Below the pieces are notes generated by a model. That model made no database searches and had not been told where the DNA came from. It saw only the letters and a program-made list of their open reading frames with translations. A program made the position numbers and the translations under genes. From Paenibacillus_AR sp051594765 (lineage in GTDB: Bacteria > Bacillota > Bacilli > Paenibacillales > NBRC-103111), in the NCBI RefSeq assembly GCF_051594765.1, contig NZ_JBPPGJ010000020.1, positions 46,475 to 110,474 on the forward strand: a stretch of DNA of 64,000 nt, read 5' to 3'. Shown piece by piece: positions 8,608-17,666 of the stretch (position 1 is the stretch's first letter; each line of letters opens with the position of its first letter).

Positions 8608-9474
8608 CTATCCATTCTTTGCAACAGCTTTTAACTCTTGCATAAAGCGGCTTAGGGCATCCTTCCAATGCGGAAGCTTCCCGAACCCGTTGGCCTCAAG
8701 CGACATGTGGTCAAATACGGAGTAGGTAGGCCGCTTTGCCGGCCGAGGGAAAGCCTCAGAAGTTACCGGAACCACCTTGACGGCTGTCCCCGCATTCCGG
8801 AAGATTTCCTCTGCAAACTCATACCACGAGCATGAGCCGGAATTGGAAACATGGTAGATTCCGTACCGGTTGGTCTCCATGATCGCCAATATTGCTTCGA
8901 CTAAATCAACCGTATAAGTCGGACACCCCACTTGATCCTGCACGATCGACAGGCTTTCCCTCTCCTTAGCGAGCTGAAGCATGGTCTTTACGAAGTTTGC
9001 TCCGTGAGAGCCAAACACCCAAGACGTACGGAGAATGAAATAGCTGGAGTGCAGGTTCTGCACGAAAGTTTCCCCTGCCAACTTGGATTTGCCGTAAACA
9101 TTAATTGGATCCGTGGGCATAAACTCATCGTAAGGCAATTTTCCGTCCCCGTTGAATACATAGTCCGTGCTGATGTAAACCAGCTTTGCCCGGATTTCTT
9201 CAGCACAGACCGCCACATTTCTCGTCCCATATCCATTTACAAGAAATGCGGTTGAGCAATCGGATTCTGCCTGGTCCACCTTGGTATATGCCGCAGCATG
9301 GATGACGATATCCGGGATTACGGTATGGAAGACGTTTGATACTTGGTTCATGTCGGCAATATCCAACGTATTACGGTCGTATGCATAGACCCGATACCCC
9401 TTTTCACGAAGTATGCGGACCACGTCACAACCCAGCTGACCGTTCGCCCCTGTGACCAAGACCCTCTTAGACAT
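8608..9474 (-). CDS. rfbD: dTDP-4-dehydrorhamnose reductase
   Basis: 288 residues from ATG 9474, which overlaps the end of rfbB by 8 nt and has GGGG about 9 nt upstream. Rossmann motif TGANGQLG at the N-terminus, the catalytic YxxxK in YGKSKLAGE, and the usual STDYVFNG. It reduces dTDP-4-dehydro-L-rhamnose to dTDP-L-rhamnose with NAD(P)H, the last step of rhamnose donor synthesis. Part of the run RfbA, RfbC, RfbB, RfbD. Confidence 0.95.
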   Translation of the reverse strand: MSKRVLVTGANGQLGCDVVRILREKGYRVYAYDRNTLDIADMNQVSNVFHTVIPDIVIHAAAYTKVDQAESDCSTAFLVNGYGTRNVAVCAEEIRAKLVYISTDYVFNGDGKLPYDEFMPTDPINVYGKSKLAGETFVQNLHSSYFILRTSWVFGSHGANFVKTMLQLAKERESLSIVQDQVGCPTYTVDLVEAILAIMETNRYGIYHVSNSGSCSWYEFAEEIFRNAGTAVKVVPVTSEAFPRPAKRPTYSVFDHMSLEANGFGKLPHWKDALSRFMQELKAVAKNG

Positions 9475-10486
9475 AGACTTTTTCCCCATAATGCTTTACA
9501 TAATAATCCATATATTGGCCGGATTTTACCCGCTTCCACCACTCTTGGTTAAGCTTATACCATTCGATGGTTTCCTTAATCCCCGTATCGAAGGTATACT
9601 TCGGCTTCCATCCTAATTCCGCGACCAGCTTCGACGGATCAATCGCATAGCGTCTGTCATGGCCAAGTCGGTCCGTAACATAACGGATTAGATCTTTTCC
9701 TGCGTGCAGGTGCTCCAGAATCAACTCGACGATCTCGATATTTTTACGCTCATTGTGTCCGCCGATATTGTATACTTCACCGTTTCTGCCCTTGTGCAGC
9801 ACTAAATCTATAGCCGACGCATGGTCCATGACATGGAGCCAGTCCCGTACATTCAAGCCATCGCCATACACCGGCAGCGGCTTATGCTCCATCACATTCG
9901 TAATCATCAAGGGGATCAATTTCTCCGGGAAATGATAAGGCCCATAATTATTGGAGCAACGGGTGATATTCACGTTCAGGCCGAAGGTTTCATGATAAGC
10001 CTGCACCATCATATCGGCAGCTGCTTTGCTCGCAGAGTACGGGCTGTTCGGAGCCAGGGGGGTCTCTTCCGTGAAATACCCCGTTTCTCCAAGAGAGCCG
10101 TATACTTCGTCAGTCGATATTTGCACATACTTATCAATTTTGCACGTTCTCGCTACATCCAAGAGAGCCTGTGTCCCCAGGACATTCGTCTTCAGAAAAA
10201 GATCCGGCTCGTTAATGCTCCGATCCACGTGAGACTCGGCCGCAAAATTGATAAATACGGAAATCCCATAGGTCTGAGTGATGTACTGCACAAGTTCCTT
10301 GTTCCCAATGTCGCCATGGACAAAGGTGTAATTGGGGTTGTCTTCCACATCCTGAAGATTCTCGAGGTTCCCTGCATACGTAAGTTTATCGAGATTAACG
10401 ATTTTGTAGTTGGGATATTTGCTCAGCATGTATCGGACGAAGTTGCTGCCGATAAAGCCTGCACCGCCGGTTACCAGTATGTTCAT
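9467..10486 (-). CDS. rfbB: dTDP-glucose 4,6-dehydratase
   Basis: 339 residues, standard length. The NAD-binding motif TGGAGFIGSNF is at the N-terminus, followed by STDEVYG and the catalytic YSASK. It converts dTDP-glucose to dTDP-4-dehydro-6-deoxyglucose, the second step in dTDP-rhamnose synthesis. It sits between rfbC (14 nt gap) and rfbD (8 nt overlap). Confidence 0.96.
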   Translation of the reverse strand: MNILVTGGAGFIGSNFVRYMLSKYPNYKIVNLDKLTYAGNLENLQDVEDNPNYTFVHGDIGNKELVQYITQTYGISVFINFAAESHVDRSINEPDLFLKTNVLGTQALLDVARTCKIDKYVQISTDEVYGSLGETGYFTEETPLAPNSPYSASKAAADMMVQAYHETFGLNVNITRCSNNYGPYHFPEKLIPLMITNVMEHKPLPVYGDGLNVRDWLHVMDHASAIDLVLHKGRNGEVYNIGGHNERKNIEIVELILEHLHAGKDLIRYVTDRLGHDRRYAIDPSKLVAELGWKPKYTFDTGIKETIEWYKLNQEWWKRVKSGQYMDYYVKHYGEKVYV

Positions 10487-10500
10487 AGTTCCACTCCTAT

Positions 10501-11049
10501 TTAGTCGAATAGTTGGGCATTACAGAATGCCGGAAGTAGACCATCTTTTCCGGATAGAATCGGATTTTTTGTTTCCGGCCAGTCAATCCCAAGATCAGCA
10601 TCGTTCCAGATGATGCCACGGTCATGATCGGGAGAATAATACTCATCCACTTTGTACATAACCTGTGTGTTTGGAACTATGGTGCAGAACCCATGGGCAA
10701 AGCCTTTGGGGATCAGAAGCTGCTTTTTGTTATGCTCTGTCAGGATCACTCCGACCCATTGGCCGAACGTGGGCGAGCTTCTTCGAATATCGACCGCGAC
10801 ATCATAGATGGCGCCAGCAATGACACGAACCAGTTTGGTTTGAGCTTTTGGCGGCAACTGGTAATGCAAGCCTCGCAAAGTGCCTGTTTCAACCGAAAGC
10901 GAATGGTTGTCTTGAACAAACTCGTAGTCCAAGCCGTTCTCTGCAAAGGTGCGTTTATTGTAACTTTCCGTAAAGAACCCCCGGTGATCGCCGTAAATAT
11001 TGCTTTCCAGAATCAGTACGCCGTCAAGTTTGGTTTTTGTAATGATCAT
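10501..11049 (-). CDS. rfbC: dTDP-4-dehydrorhamnose 3,5-epimerase
   Basis: 182 residues from ATG 11049 (AGGGAG 9 nt upstream). Cupin-fold epimerase with the family motifs DHRGFFTESYN, QDNHSLS and LRGLHYQ, which carry the conserved Arg and His around the active site. It epimerises C3 and C5 of the dTDP-4-dehydro-6-deoxyglucose intermediate. Third enzyme of the dTDP-rhamnose set. Confidence 0.95.
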   Translation of the reverse strand: MIITKTKLDGVLILESNIYGDHRGFFTESYNKRTFAENGLDYEFVQDNHSLSVETGTLRGLHYQLPPKAQTKLVRVIAGAIYDVAVDIRRSSPTFGQWVGVILTEHNKKQLLIPKGFAHGFCTIVPNTQVMYKVDEYYSPDHDRGIIWNDADLGIDWPETKNPILSGKDGLLPAFCNAQLFD

Positions 11050-11062
11050 TTGAATGAGCTCC

Positions 11063-11818
11063 CTATTTTCTCGCCGCAGCAACTTCTCTGCCGAAGCTCA
11101 GATCAAAGGTGAAATCGCGAATCAACTCGTTCGCCAACGCCCAAGATTGGTGGGTACCGGCATCGGTCCACCAGCCTTCCATAATGTCATAGGTCAGCTT
11201 TCCTTGTTCCATATAGGCATTGTTCACATCCGTTATTTCCATTTCTCCACGACCCGACGGCCGCAGGGTTTTGATAATGTCGAACACTCTGGAATCGTAC
11301 ATGTAAATGCCAGTCACCGCAAAATTGCTTTTCGGAGCTTTCGGCTTCTCTTCGATGGATACGATTCGGTTGCCGTTCAATTCTGCAACCCCGTAACGTT
11401 CCGGATCCTGAACTTCCTTAATGAGAATCTTGGCACCTTCGCCGTCTCTGCGGAAGCGGTTGACGTACAAGCCGATATTGTCCGAGAATACATTGTCCCC
11501 CAGGATGACGACCATGCTGTCATTACCAACAAAATTCTCTGCCAGACCGAGAGCCTGGGCGATACCGCCTGCCTGATCCTGTACCTTATAGGTAAAGGTA
11601 ACGCCGAAATCAATCCCGCTGCCTAGAAGGTTCACGACGTCGCCCATATGGTCACGGCCGGTTACAATGAGGATATCGTCAATATCTGCTTCTTTCAGCT
11701 TATAAATGGCGTGATAAATCATCGGATACTGCCCGACGGGCAGAAGATGCTTATTCGTCACCTTTGTCAAGGGATACAATCTGGATCCTGTTCCACCGGC
11801 TAAGATAATACCTTTCAT
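11063..11818 (-). CDS. rfbA: Glucose-1-phosphate thymidylyltransferase (short type)
   Basis: 251 residues from ATG 11818 (GAGGAG about 10 nt upstream). The start MKGIILAGGTGSRLYPLT and the later IEEKPKAPKS are typical of RmlA nucleotidyltransferases. The protein is the shorter Gram-positive form, about 40 residues less than the enterobacterial one. It makes dTDP-glucose from dTTP and glucose-1-phosphate and opens the rhamnose pathway. An internal terminator-like hairpin (11845-11888) lies directly before it, so the rfb-manC group may be expressed at a lower level than the assembly genes upstream. Confidence 0.94.
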   Translation of the reverse strand: MKGIILAGGTGSRLYPLTKVTNKHLLPVGQYPMIYHAIYKLKEADIDDILIVTGRDHMGDVVNLLGSGIDFGVTFTYKVQDQAGGIAQALGLAENFVGNDSMVVILGDNVFSDNIGLYVNRFRRDGEGAKILIKEVQDPERYGVAELNGNRIVSIEEKPKAPKSNFAVTGIYMYDSRVFDIIKTLRPSGRGEMEITDVNNAYMEQGKLTYDIMEGWWTDAGTHQSWALANELIRDFTFDLSFGREVAAARK

Positions 11819-11844
11819 TCTCATCCATCTCCTCAAGTTCATTT

Positions 11845-11888
11845 TTTTTGTAAAATACAAAATCCACATCGCTCTTTCGATGTGGATT
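11845..11888 (-). terminator. Internal terminator or attenuator within the exopolysaccharide operon
   Basis: AATCCACATCG (11861-11871) pairs perfectly with CGATGTGGATT (11878-11888). On the minus strand the stem is followed by TTGTATTTT. It stands in the 81-bp gap between the pyruvyltransferase gene and rfbA, in the direction of transcription. Confidence 0.75.
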
Positions 11889-11899
11889 AAAGGAAGCTT

Positions 11900-12883
11900 C
11901 TATGCATTTTGGGCGATTCCCATGCTTCTGGATTCCTGCTCTTGCGTTTGTGATACCGTGCAGCGATAAGTCCATGTCTTGAAGTAATTCGAATTTTTTC
12001 CGTAGGAATTATCGATAATGACATTGGGTTTATCCAACAGACAGGACAAGATATGGCCGTGCAGCCTGGAAGTCTGAATGGTCTCATAGGAAGAGAATAG
12101 ACCCAGGGTTTTTTGCAACAAGTAATCGGAAAAACCATACCATATTGCTTTAGTTGGAATAATTCCTAAGCCATGCTTCTTTAGAACATGTAATTTAGCA
12201 ATTATTCTAACTAAGAGGATCTCATACGTATTGAACAAGGTTCCCCAATCCTTACAGTCTTCCGCACTTTGAAGCAGGTTCGTATTCTGGCTTGTGCCCG
12301 CCTCCAGATCGTTCCGCAGGAAGAATAAGGTCTTCTTGTGGGCAGCTTTGACGGGTGCCAGCGGCCATAGCTGATGAGCCATATCCGGCGACAAGTAGAT
12401 GCTGCAAGTTAATTTTTCCTTCGCCAGCTCGTAGGAATAGTGATCCCGGACCATGAGATGCAGATCCTTGTGCCGGTTAAGAATACGTGCGCTCTTCTCG
12501 AATTCCTCATCACTGCTGAAATAGATGGTTTGGGGCATGATAACGATCCGATGGTTAGGATAAGCGGCGACGATTCTTTCTCTCAGCTTCTGGTGGTAAG
12601 GGTACAAGTCTCCGAAATTCCCCCCGCCGTGGAGAACGATCAGTTGATCCTCGGGGATATTCAATTTCTCCGGGAAGTCGAGAACACTGTACCTTGCCGT
12701 TACCTTAATGTTGTAGTCATGAAAAAACTTCTCGGTTCCCTTCATGATTAACAGGTCTCCACCGTTGGCATGCATGGGGTAATCGATATAATATACCTTG
12801 GAGCCTGGCGGAATAAGCTTCAGAATATCCTTCAGCTTCTCCTTTAACTCATCCATGGGATGAACTTCTTTTGAAGTCTTCAT
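11900..12883 (-). CDS. Polysaccharide pyruvyltransferase
   Basis: 327 residues from ATG 12883 (AGAGGTG 6 nt upstream); a GTG three codons earlier is the alternative. It shows the pyruvyltransferase layout: YYIDYPMHANGGDLLI near the N-terminus, HGGGNFGDLYPYH, and the C-terminal TSRLHGHILSCLLDKPNVIIDN with the conserved RLHG. The enzyme should transfer a pyruvate ketal from phosphoenolpyruvate to a sugar of the exopolysaccharide, giving it negative charge; EpsO of Bacillus subtilis is comparable. It overlaps the flippase gene by 35 nt. Confidence 0.88.
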   Translation of the reverse strand: MKTSKEVHPMDELKEKLKDILKLIPPGSKVYYIDYPMHANGGDLLIMKGTEKFFHDYNIKVTARYSVLDFPEKLNIPEDQLIVLHGGGNFGDLYPYHQKLRERIVAAYPNHRIVIMPQTIYFSSDEEFEKSARILNRHKDLHLMVRDHYSYELAKEKLTCSIYLSPDMAHQLWPLAPVKAAHKKTLFFLRNDLEAGTSQNTNLLQSAEDCKDWGTLFNTYEILLVRIIAKLHVLKKHGLGIIPTKAIWYGFSDYLLQKTLGLFSSYETIQTSRLHGHILSCLLDKPNVIIDNSYGKNSNYFKTWTYRCTVSQTQEQESRSMGIAQNA

Positions 12884-14228
12884 GTTTGGCACCTCTAACC
12901 TTTACCGTAATAGTGCTGATGATTTTTTTGAAATACATCAGATCTTCCTTATCGTACAAGATGCTCCTTAACGTGACCTTGAAAACATATGGCATCTGAA
13001 CCAAGGTAATGATGAGACGAACGATGGAACCGGATAGCAATGCAAGTGCAATACCGTTCAAGCCGTAAAGTGGAACAAATACGAAGAACAACGTCACGTT
13101 AATCAATATGGCGATAATCTGGCGGATCAGCACCAACTCTGGCCGGCCTATACTATTGAAAGAAGATGCCAGTATCCATGAGCTTCCTCCAAGCACGCAC
13201 TCAATGGACAAGAGATAAAAGGTCGAGGATGCTTCCAAGAACTCATGTCCGAACAACCAGCCCAACATGAGCTTCCCGATAAATAAACTTGGAATCAACA
13301 CAAGAGACATGATCACCAAAGATATTCGAAATGCTCTCGCCACGGTCTTGATGATGACTTCCGGCTTCAGGCCCGTAACCTTAGGAAATAAGACATCCGT
13401 AATGGCCAATTGAACGGTATTAAAAATTCGGGATAAAGCATACACAACCGAGTAAAGCCCGAAGTCTCTCGGAGTTAACAGCGAGACGATAATAATTTTG
13501 TCGGCCTGGTTATACAATGTACCAATAAGATCCATCCCGTAAACCTTCATGCCATAGGAGAAATAAGGTTTTTTCGTTATGCGATCTTTCATTTGGTGTA
13601 CATTTCGCGCGAGGAAATTTTTCAATCTGATAATGCCAAAACTGGCTATCGCTAGCTGGGAAAGCAAATACACGACAATGATGACGGATAAATGTACGGC
13701 ATCGAATTGCCAAAGCATAACCAGCCCGATCGAATTCAGCAGCGGGACCAGAACCACAATTCCATTATTGACTTGGAAGTTCTCCGTACTTTTGGCGAGA
13801 GCCCCCAGAAGACTTAATAATAGAATCATGGGAATCATTAGGATGGTATATACCCGTGCCAGGCTGATCACCGTATCCGAGTACTTATCTAACCATACGG
13901 GAAGGAAGAACCATGCAATCACTCCAGCTAATACTCCCAATGGAAGAAGTGTTCCCGCAGCATAACGGAAATACTGTGCAGTTTGTCCTTCTCTCTTCAC
14001 ATGATAGATCAGAGAGGTCGGCAGCCCTAAACCAATGAGACCTGCCAAGAAGGTTGGCCAAAACAATATGGCTGATAATTCTCCGCGTCCTTCAACACCT
14101 AGCATCCGGGCTGTTAGGATCGAGATGAGTGTGGTCAACAAAAGGACGGATACATTGGTAAAGCTGGTTAAGAGGATGGTTGCTACAATCCCCTTATTTC
14201 CGAAGAAATCCTTTATTTGTTTTATCAT
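12849..14228 (-). CDS. Polysaccharide flippase, Wzx-type (MOP superfamily)
   Basis: About 459 residues with 12-14 hydrophobic segments and the typical start of the polysaccharide transport family (LLTTLISILTARMLGVEGRGELSAI). It should flip undecaprenyl-linked repeat units across the membrane before polymerisation by the Wzy-like protein at 15358. Start ATG 14228 is chosen; GTG 14240 overlaps the stop of the gene upstream and is also possible. Neither has a strong ribosome binding site, so coupling to the preceding gene is likely. Confidence 0.88.
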   Translation of the reverse strand: MIKQIKDFFGNKGIVATILLTSFTNVSVLLLTTLISILTARMLGVEGRGELSAILFWPTFLAGLIGLGLPTSLIYHVKREGQTAQYFRYAAGTLLPLGVLAGVIAWFFLPVWLDKYSDTVISLARVYTILMIPMILLLSLLGALAKSTENFQVNNGIVVLVPLLNSIGLVMLWQFDAVHLSVIIVVYLLSQLAIASFGIIRLKNFLARNVHQMKDRITKKPYFSYGMKVYGMDLIGTLYNQADKIIIVSLLTPRDFGLYSVVYALSRIFNTVQLAITDVLFPKVTGLKPEVIIKTVARAFRISLVIMSLVLIPSLFIGKLMLGWLFGHEFLEASSTFYLLSIECVLGGSSWILASSFNSIGRPELVLIRQIIAILINVTLFFVFVPLYGLNGIALALLSGSIVRLIITLVQMPYVFKVTLRSILYDKEDLMYFKKIISTITVKVRGAKHEDFKRSSSHG

Positions 14229-14232
14229 AGGT

Positions 14233-15345
14233 CTACACACCGAAATCCAGTGCTTTATAATCCTGGTGTCGTTTTAAGATTTTCTTCGATAGCTCCAAAT
14301 GGGTTTTGGCCCAAATTTCCGTAGAAAAGCTTCCGTTATTCACAAACTCTTCCGCTCTCTTCCCCATTCTCGTTCTCTCTTCTTCATGTTCCAGAAGATA
14401 GATCGATTTGGAATAGAGTTCCACCGGGTTGTTCTGCTCCACCAAGTACCCAGAACCGCCTTGATCAATATAGGCATCCAATCCGGGGCAATTCGTTGCC
14501 ACGACCGGTTTCCCGTTCGCTCCTGCTTCTAATATGGTGGTACATCCGCTTGCATGTTCATTATTCACTAACGGCAGGATGACAAACAGACAGTTCCGGT
14601 ACAACCATCGAACTTGCTTCAAGTTGGCGGATACCAATTCGATATTATCGTTGTTTTTAAGCCGCTCAATAAAGGCCTTGTTTTGAGAAGCGAAGACGAC
14701 TTTGGCCTTTCCCTTTAGCCGGCGGGCCACCTGGTCCAGCATATCAATGTCCCGGTGGACATCATTACCTAGACTCAGGATATAAGGTGTCGCAATTGAA
14801 TCGATGCTCTCTTCCTTCCCACGGCTGTAGCTCTCAATGTTAATGCCGAATGGAACAAAGGTATGTCGGTCTTCCGGAATGTTCATCTTGCCCGAGAAGA
14901 AGCTTGCTTCAGTGGGGGCCAAGTAAATAATTTGGTCGATCCCTTTAATGAGCCATCGAATCAAACCCATTTTAAACTTGCTGTAATTTTTGGATTTGTC
15001 CGCCAACCAAATGAAACATGATATTTGTTTAGGAAGGAACTTATTTAGTATGGGGATTTTTTTCAGCGCCGCCATGATATACGCATCATTATCATAATGG
15101 GTCCATACCACGTCACTGTTCCATGTCTTGAAGGGCAGAAGCAGGTATTCATAGATTTTTTTCAAGTATTTATTTTTGATCGTTCTGCCTTTTACGTAAT
15201 CGATTGATGTATAATCATCCTCAGCCCAATTATATCCATAAGGAAAAGGATCATTCGACAGCCCCATGTGCCAATTGTGATTCCACGTTTCCAACTTGCT
15301 GGATAGAGCAGGCAGAAGCACTTTAATCTTCATTTTTTTAGTCAA
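14233..15345 (-). CDS. Glycosyltransferase, GT4-like
   Basis: 370 residues. TTG 15345 is preferred because GGGAGG lies 8 nt upstream. The C-terminal half has a clear GT-B donor domain: TPYILSLGNDVHRD, the acidic helix HASGCTTILEAGANGKPVVAT, and GGSGYLVE. The N-terminal acceptor half is atypical (EDDYTSIDYVKG, FIWLADKSKNY). It adds one sugar of the repeat unit; specificity is unknown. It sits between wzy (12 nt) and wzx. Confidence 0.85.
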   Translation of the reverse strand: MTKKMKIKVLLPALSSKLETWNHNWHMGLSNDPFPYGYNWAEDDYTSIDYVKGRTIKNKYLKKIYEYLLLPFKTWNSDVVWTHYDNDAYIMAALKKIPILNKFLPKQISCFIWLADKSKNYSKFKMGLIRWLIKGIDQIIYLAPTEASFFSGKMNIPEDRHTFVPFGINIESYSRGKEESIDSIATPYILSLGNDVHRDIDMLDQVARRLKGKAKVVFASQNKAFIERLKNNDNIELVSANLKQVRWLYRNCLFVILPLVNNEHASGCTTILEAGANGKPVVATNCPGLDAYIDQGGSGYLVEQNNPVELYSKSIYLLEHEEERTRMGKRAEEFVNNGSFSTEIWAKTHLELSKKILKRHQDYKALDFGV

Positions 15346-15357
15346 GGTACTTCCTCC

Positions 15358-16680
15358 CTAGCTGGATAAGTGATGATGTAAGGGGCGATGGGAATAATCC
15401 TGTTTTTCCAAATAAATAGAACTGTGCTGTTGTTGGCGTTCTCTATTCAATAGACTCGAAGATACTCCGATTAGTATCCAGAACATAACACCGGTATTTT
15501 CCCAACTGAAGACTTCGAATGTACCACCAACGATGCACATGTTCAGAATAACAAACGAGATCCACCGTGAGTTCGAAGAACCCTTCCACAAATGTCTATA
15601 GAATACGGACCAAAGCATCGTGAGCAGCAGCACAAATCCGATTGCTCCAAACTGCATTAAAACTGTTAAAAACACATTATCGATGGCCAGAAATCCATCG
15701 CTTGGGGGTGACTCTATGAACCGCTGCATAAGTCCACCCAACCCTTCGCCAAAAAACAATTGCCGCGGCCCCCGAACAAGCTGTTCCCAGGTCCAGCCAT
15801 ACATGAGCAGACGGTGGGAAACCGAACCGTCGTTTTGGCCAAAAACCGCGAAGCGGTTAAGAATATCTTGGATAAGAAAATCAAAGTATAGGACGATCGG
15901 AAGACTCACGGCAGCCAATGCCCATATTTTGGAGGTTTTCTTATATCTAATCATCATGATGATGAAAACCAGGACAAAGGATATCCACGAACCTCTAGAG
16001 TATGATAAGTAGAGGGCAAAAAGTTGCAAGCCTATTGCAGCGTAGGTTACTTTGTTCTTGGAACCCAAGATCATATCATCGATCCAGCACAATATGGATG
16101 GTACAAGCACCGCTCCTAAAACGACGGGATGTCCAACAGAGCCCATTGCACGGGTATTCAAAAAGCTTGTATCCGTTCCGACTGGCAAATCATTAACAAA
16201 ATTCGCAATATTGATGACGGGATTTACAAAGACCGAATACATCACTATTGCGGATTGTATCAACCCGGCATACATAATCGAACGCTTCACTACCAAGTCC
16301 AAACCATACGCTCCTATTATTCTTCCGATAAAATAAGAATTAAATAGGATAATAATGGCAGAGAAAAGGCTGACTAACTGATGCACCTGTATAATGGACA
16401 TTAATAACAACAAATACATGCAGATGTCGAAATAGTTCAGTTTGACTTTATTATTGGGTTTAAGAGTAAGAAAAAAGATCACTGTTGCTGTAAAAAGATA
16501 AAGGATTTTGTTTAGCGATAAGGTCCCCACTGGAGTGTCTACGACATTCAACCATGGCATATAACTTGCAGGTGGGAAGTTAATAGAGCATATAATTAAC
16601 GTTGTAATAAGTATACTCATCAATTTGATGCTGAAAGTTCTCGATTCATTTGTTCTCTCATGTCTGTAAATAACAATCAC
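15358..16680 (-). CDS. Polysaccharide polymerase, Wzy / O-antigen ligase-like
   Basis: About 440 residues with 10-12 hydrophobic helices and a large extracytoplasmic loop (about residues 280-345) of the O-antigen ligase/polymerase family; the SYSRGSWISF and RLLMYGWTWEQLVRGPRQLFFGEG motifs are characteristic. It joins flipped repeat units into the chain. The start is uncertain: GTG 16680 lies inside a GAGGTG that looks like a ribosome binding site, so an ATT about nine bases later or the Met before SILITTLII could be used. Confidence 0.85.
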   Translation of the reverse strand: MIVIYRHERTNESRTFSIKLMSILITTLIICSINFPPASYMPWLNVVDTPVGTLSLNKILYLFTATVIFFLTLKPNNKVKLNYFDICMYLLLLMSIIQVHQLVSLFSAIIILFNSYFIGRIIGAYGLDLVVKRSIMYAGLIQSAIVMYSVFVNPVINIANFVNDLPVGTDTSFLNTRAMGSVGHPVVLGAVLVPSILCWIDDMILGSKNKVTYAAIGLQLFALYLSYSRGSWISFVLVFIIMMIRYKKTSKIWALAAVSLPIVLYFDFLIQDILNRFAVFGQNDGSVSHRLLMYGWTWEQLVRGPRQLFFGEGLGGLMQRFIESPPSDGFLAIDNVFLTVLMQFGAIGFVLLLTMLWSVFYRHLWKGSSNSRWISFVILNMCIVGGTFEVFSWENTGVMFWILIGVSSSLLNRERQQQHSSIYLEKQDYSHRPLHHHLSS

Positions 16681-16698
16681 CTCAACTCTGCCCGTCCA

Positions 16699-17643
16699 TC
16701 AGATGGTTCCTGTCCTGCCGTTTACTCCATCAATGAGTGCTTTGTAGATCATTGAAATTTTCTTTCCTTTTCTTGTTTCGGAGTTCGTCATCAGCCGGAT
16801 GTGCCTTTTTGCAAGCATGATCATTACCCCTACGAATGGGAGCAGCCGATACGCGCTGGAATAGGATTTTCTCACAAAGAGTATGGCATTTCTAAAATTA
16901 TAATAATCGATGATTGGAGCATGATCCCTAAACTTACTGCCGGTGGATGCGCTAACCTTGTGCCATAGTACCGATCTGGGCTCATATTGAATTTTCCAGC
17001 CCCTTTTTCTGGCTCTCATATTCCACTCGGTGTCCTCGTAATACAAGAAGAAATCTTCGTCCAATAAGCCGATCTCTTGAATCATCTTCACTCTCGCGAG
17101 TAAGCTGCATCCGGTCACATATCCGGTTTCCTCGGGATGACTGTACAGCTCTCTTGATGTGTCATCCCGATAAGAGCCTACATGCGAGATCATGCCGAGT
17201 TTATTGACCTTGCCACCAGCAAACCAAATCAGGCTGCCGCCATAATAGTAGATTTTAGAGCCTACTATTCCGATGCGGTCATCCCTCCTCGCAGCTTCAA
17301 CCAAGAAGTTCAGCGTGTCTTCCTCCACAATCGTGTCGTTGTTCAGCAGCCAAACATACTCGGCCCCTTCGGAAATTGCATCCTTTATGGCAACATTATT
17401 GCCTCCGGAGAATCCTATGTTTTTCTTCAGTGCCATAAATTTGATCTTCAAGTCACTTTCAAAGCTCTCAAGAAAAACGGATAATTGATCCCCCGAACCA
17501 TCCGGAGAACAATTATCCACCACATAAATCATCGTATTCGAATACTTAAGATGCTTTAATGACTTGAGACACTCCACAGTATCCTTATACCCATTGTAAT
17601 TGAGCAGTATGACTCCAACTAATGGCTGCCTTCCATCTGACAT
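16699..17643 (-). CDS. Glycosyltransferase family 2, rhamnosyltransferase-like
   Basis: 314 residues with the GT-A layout: VGVILLNYNGYKDTVECLKSL, VVDNCSPDGSGD, NIGFSGGNN, the DxD-like LLNNDT, and the C-terminal DEDFFLYYEDTEWNMRAR signature of dTDP-rhamnosyltransferase-type GT2 enzymes. Since the operon makes dTDP-rhamnose, a rhamnosyltransferase is the best guess. Ribosome binding site AGGTGATAAT. Confidence 0.9.
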   Translation of the reverse strand: MSDGRQPLVGVILLNYNGYKDTVECLKSLKHLKYSNTMIYVVDNCSPDGSGDQLSVFLESFESDLKIKFMALKKNIGFSGGNNVAIKDAISEGAEYVWLLNNDTIVEEDTLNFLVEAARRDDRIGIVGSKIYYYGGSLIWFAGGKVNKLGMISHVGSYRDDTSRELYSHPEETGYVTGCSLLARVKMIQEIGLLDEDFFLYYEDTEWNMRARKRGWKIQYEPRSVLWHKVSASTGSKFRDHAPIIDYYNFRNAILFVRKSYSSAYRLLPFVGVMIMLAKRHIRLMTNSETRKGKKISMIYKALIDGVNGRTGTI

Positions 17644-17666
17644 ATTATCACCTATTTGCGAATGTT

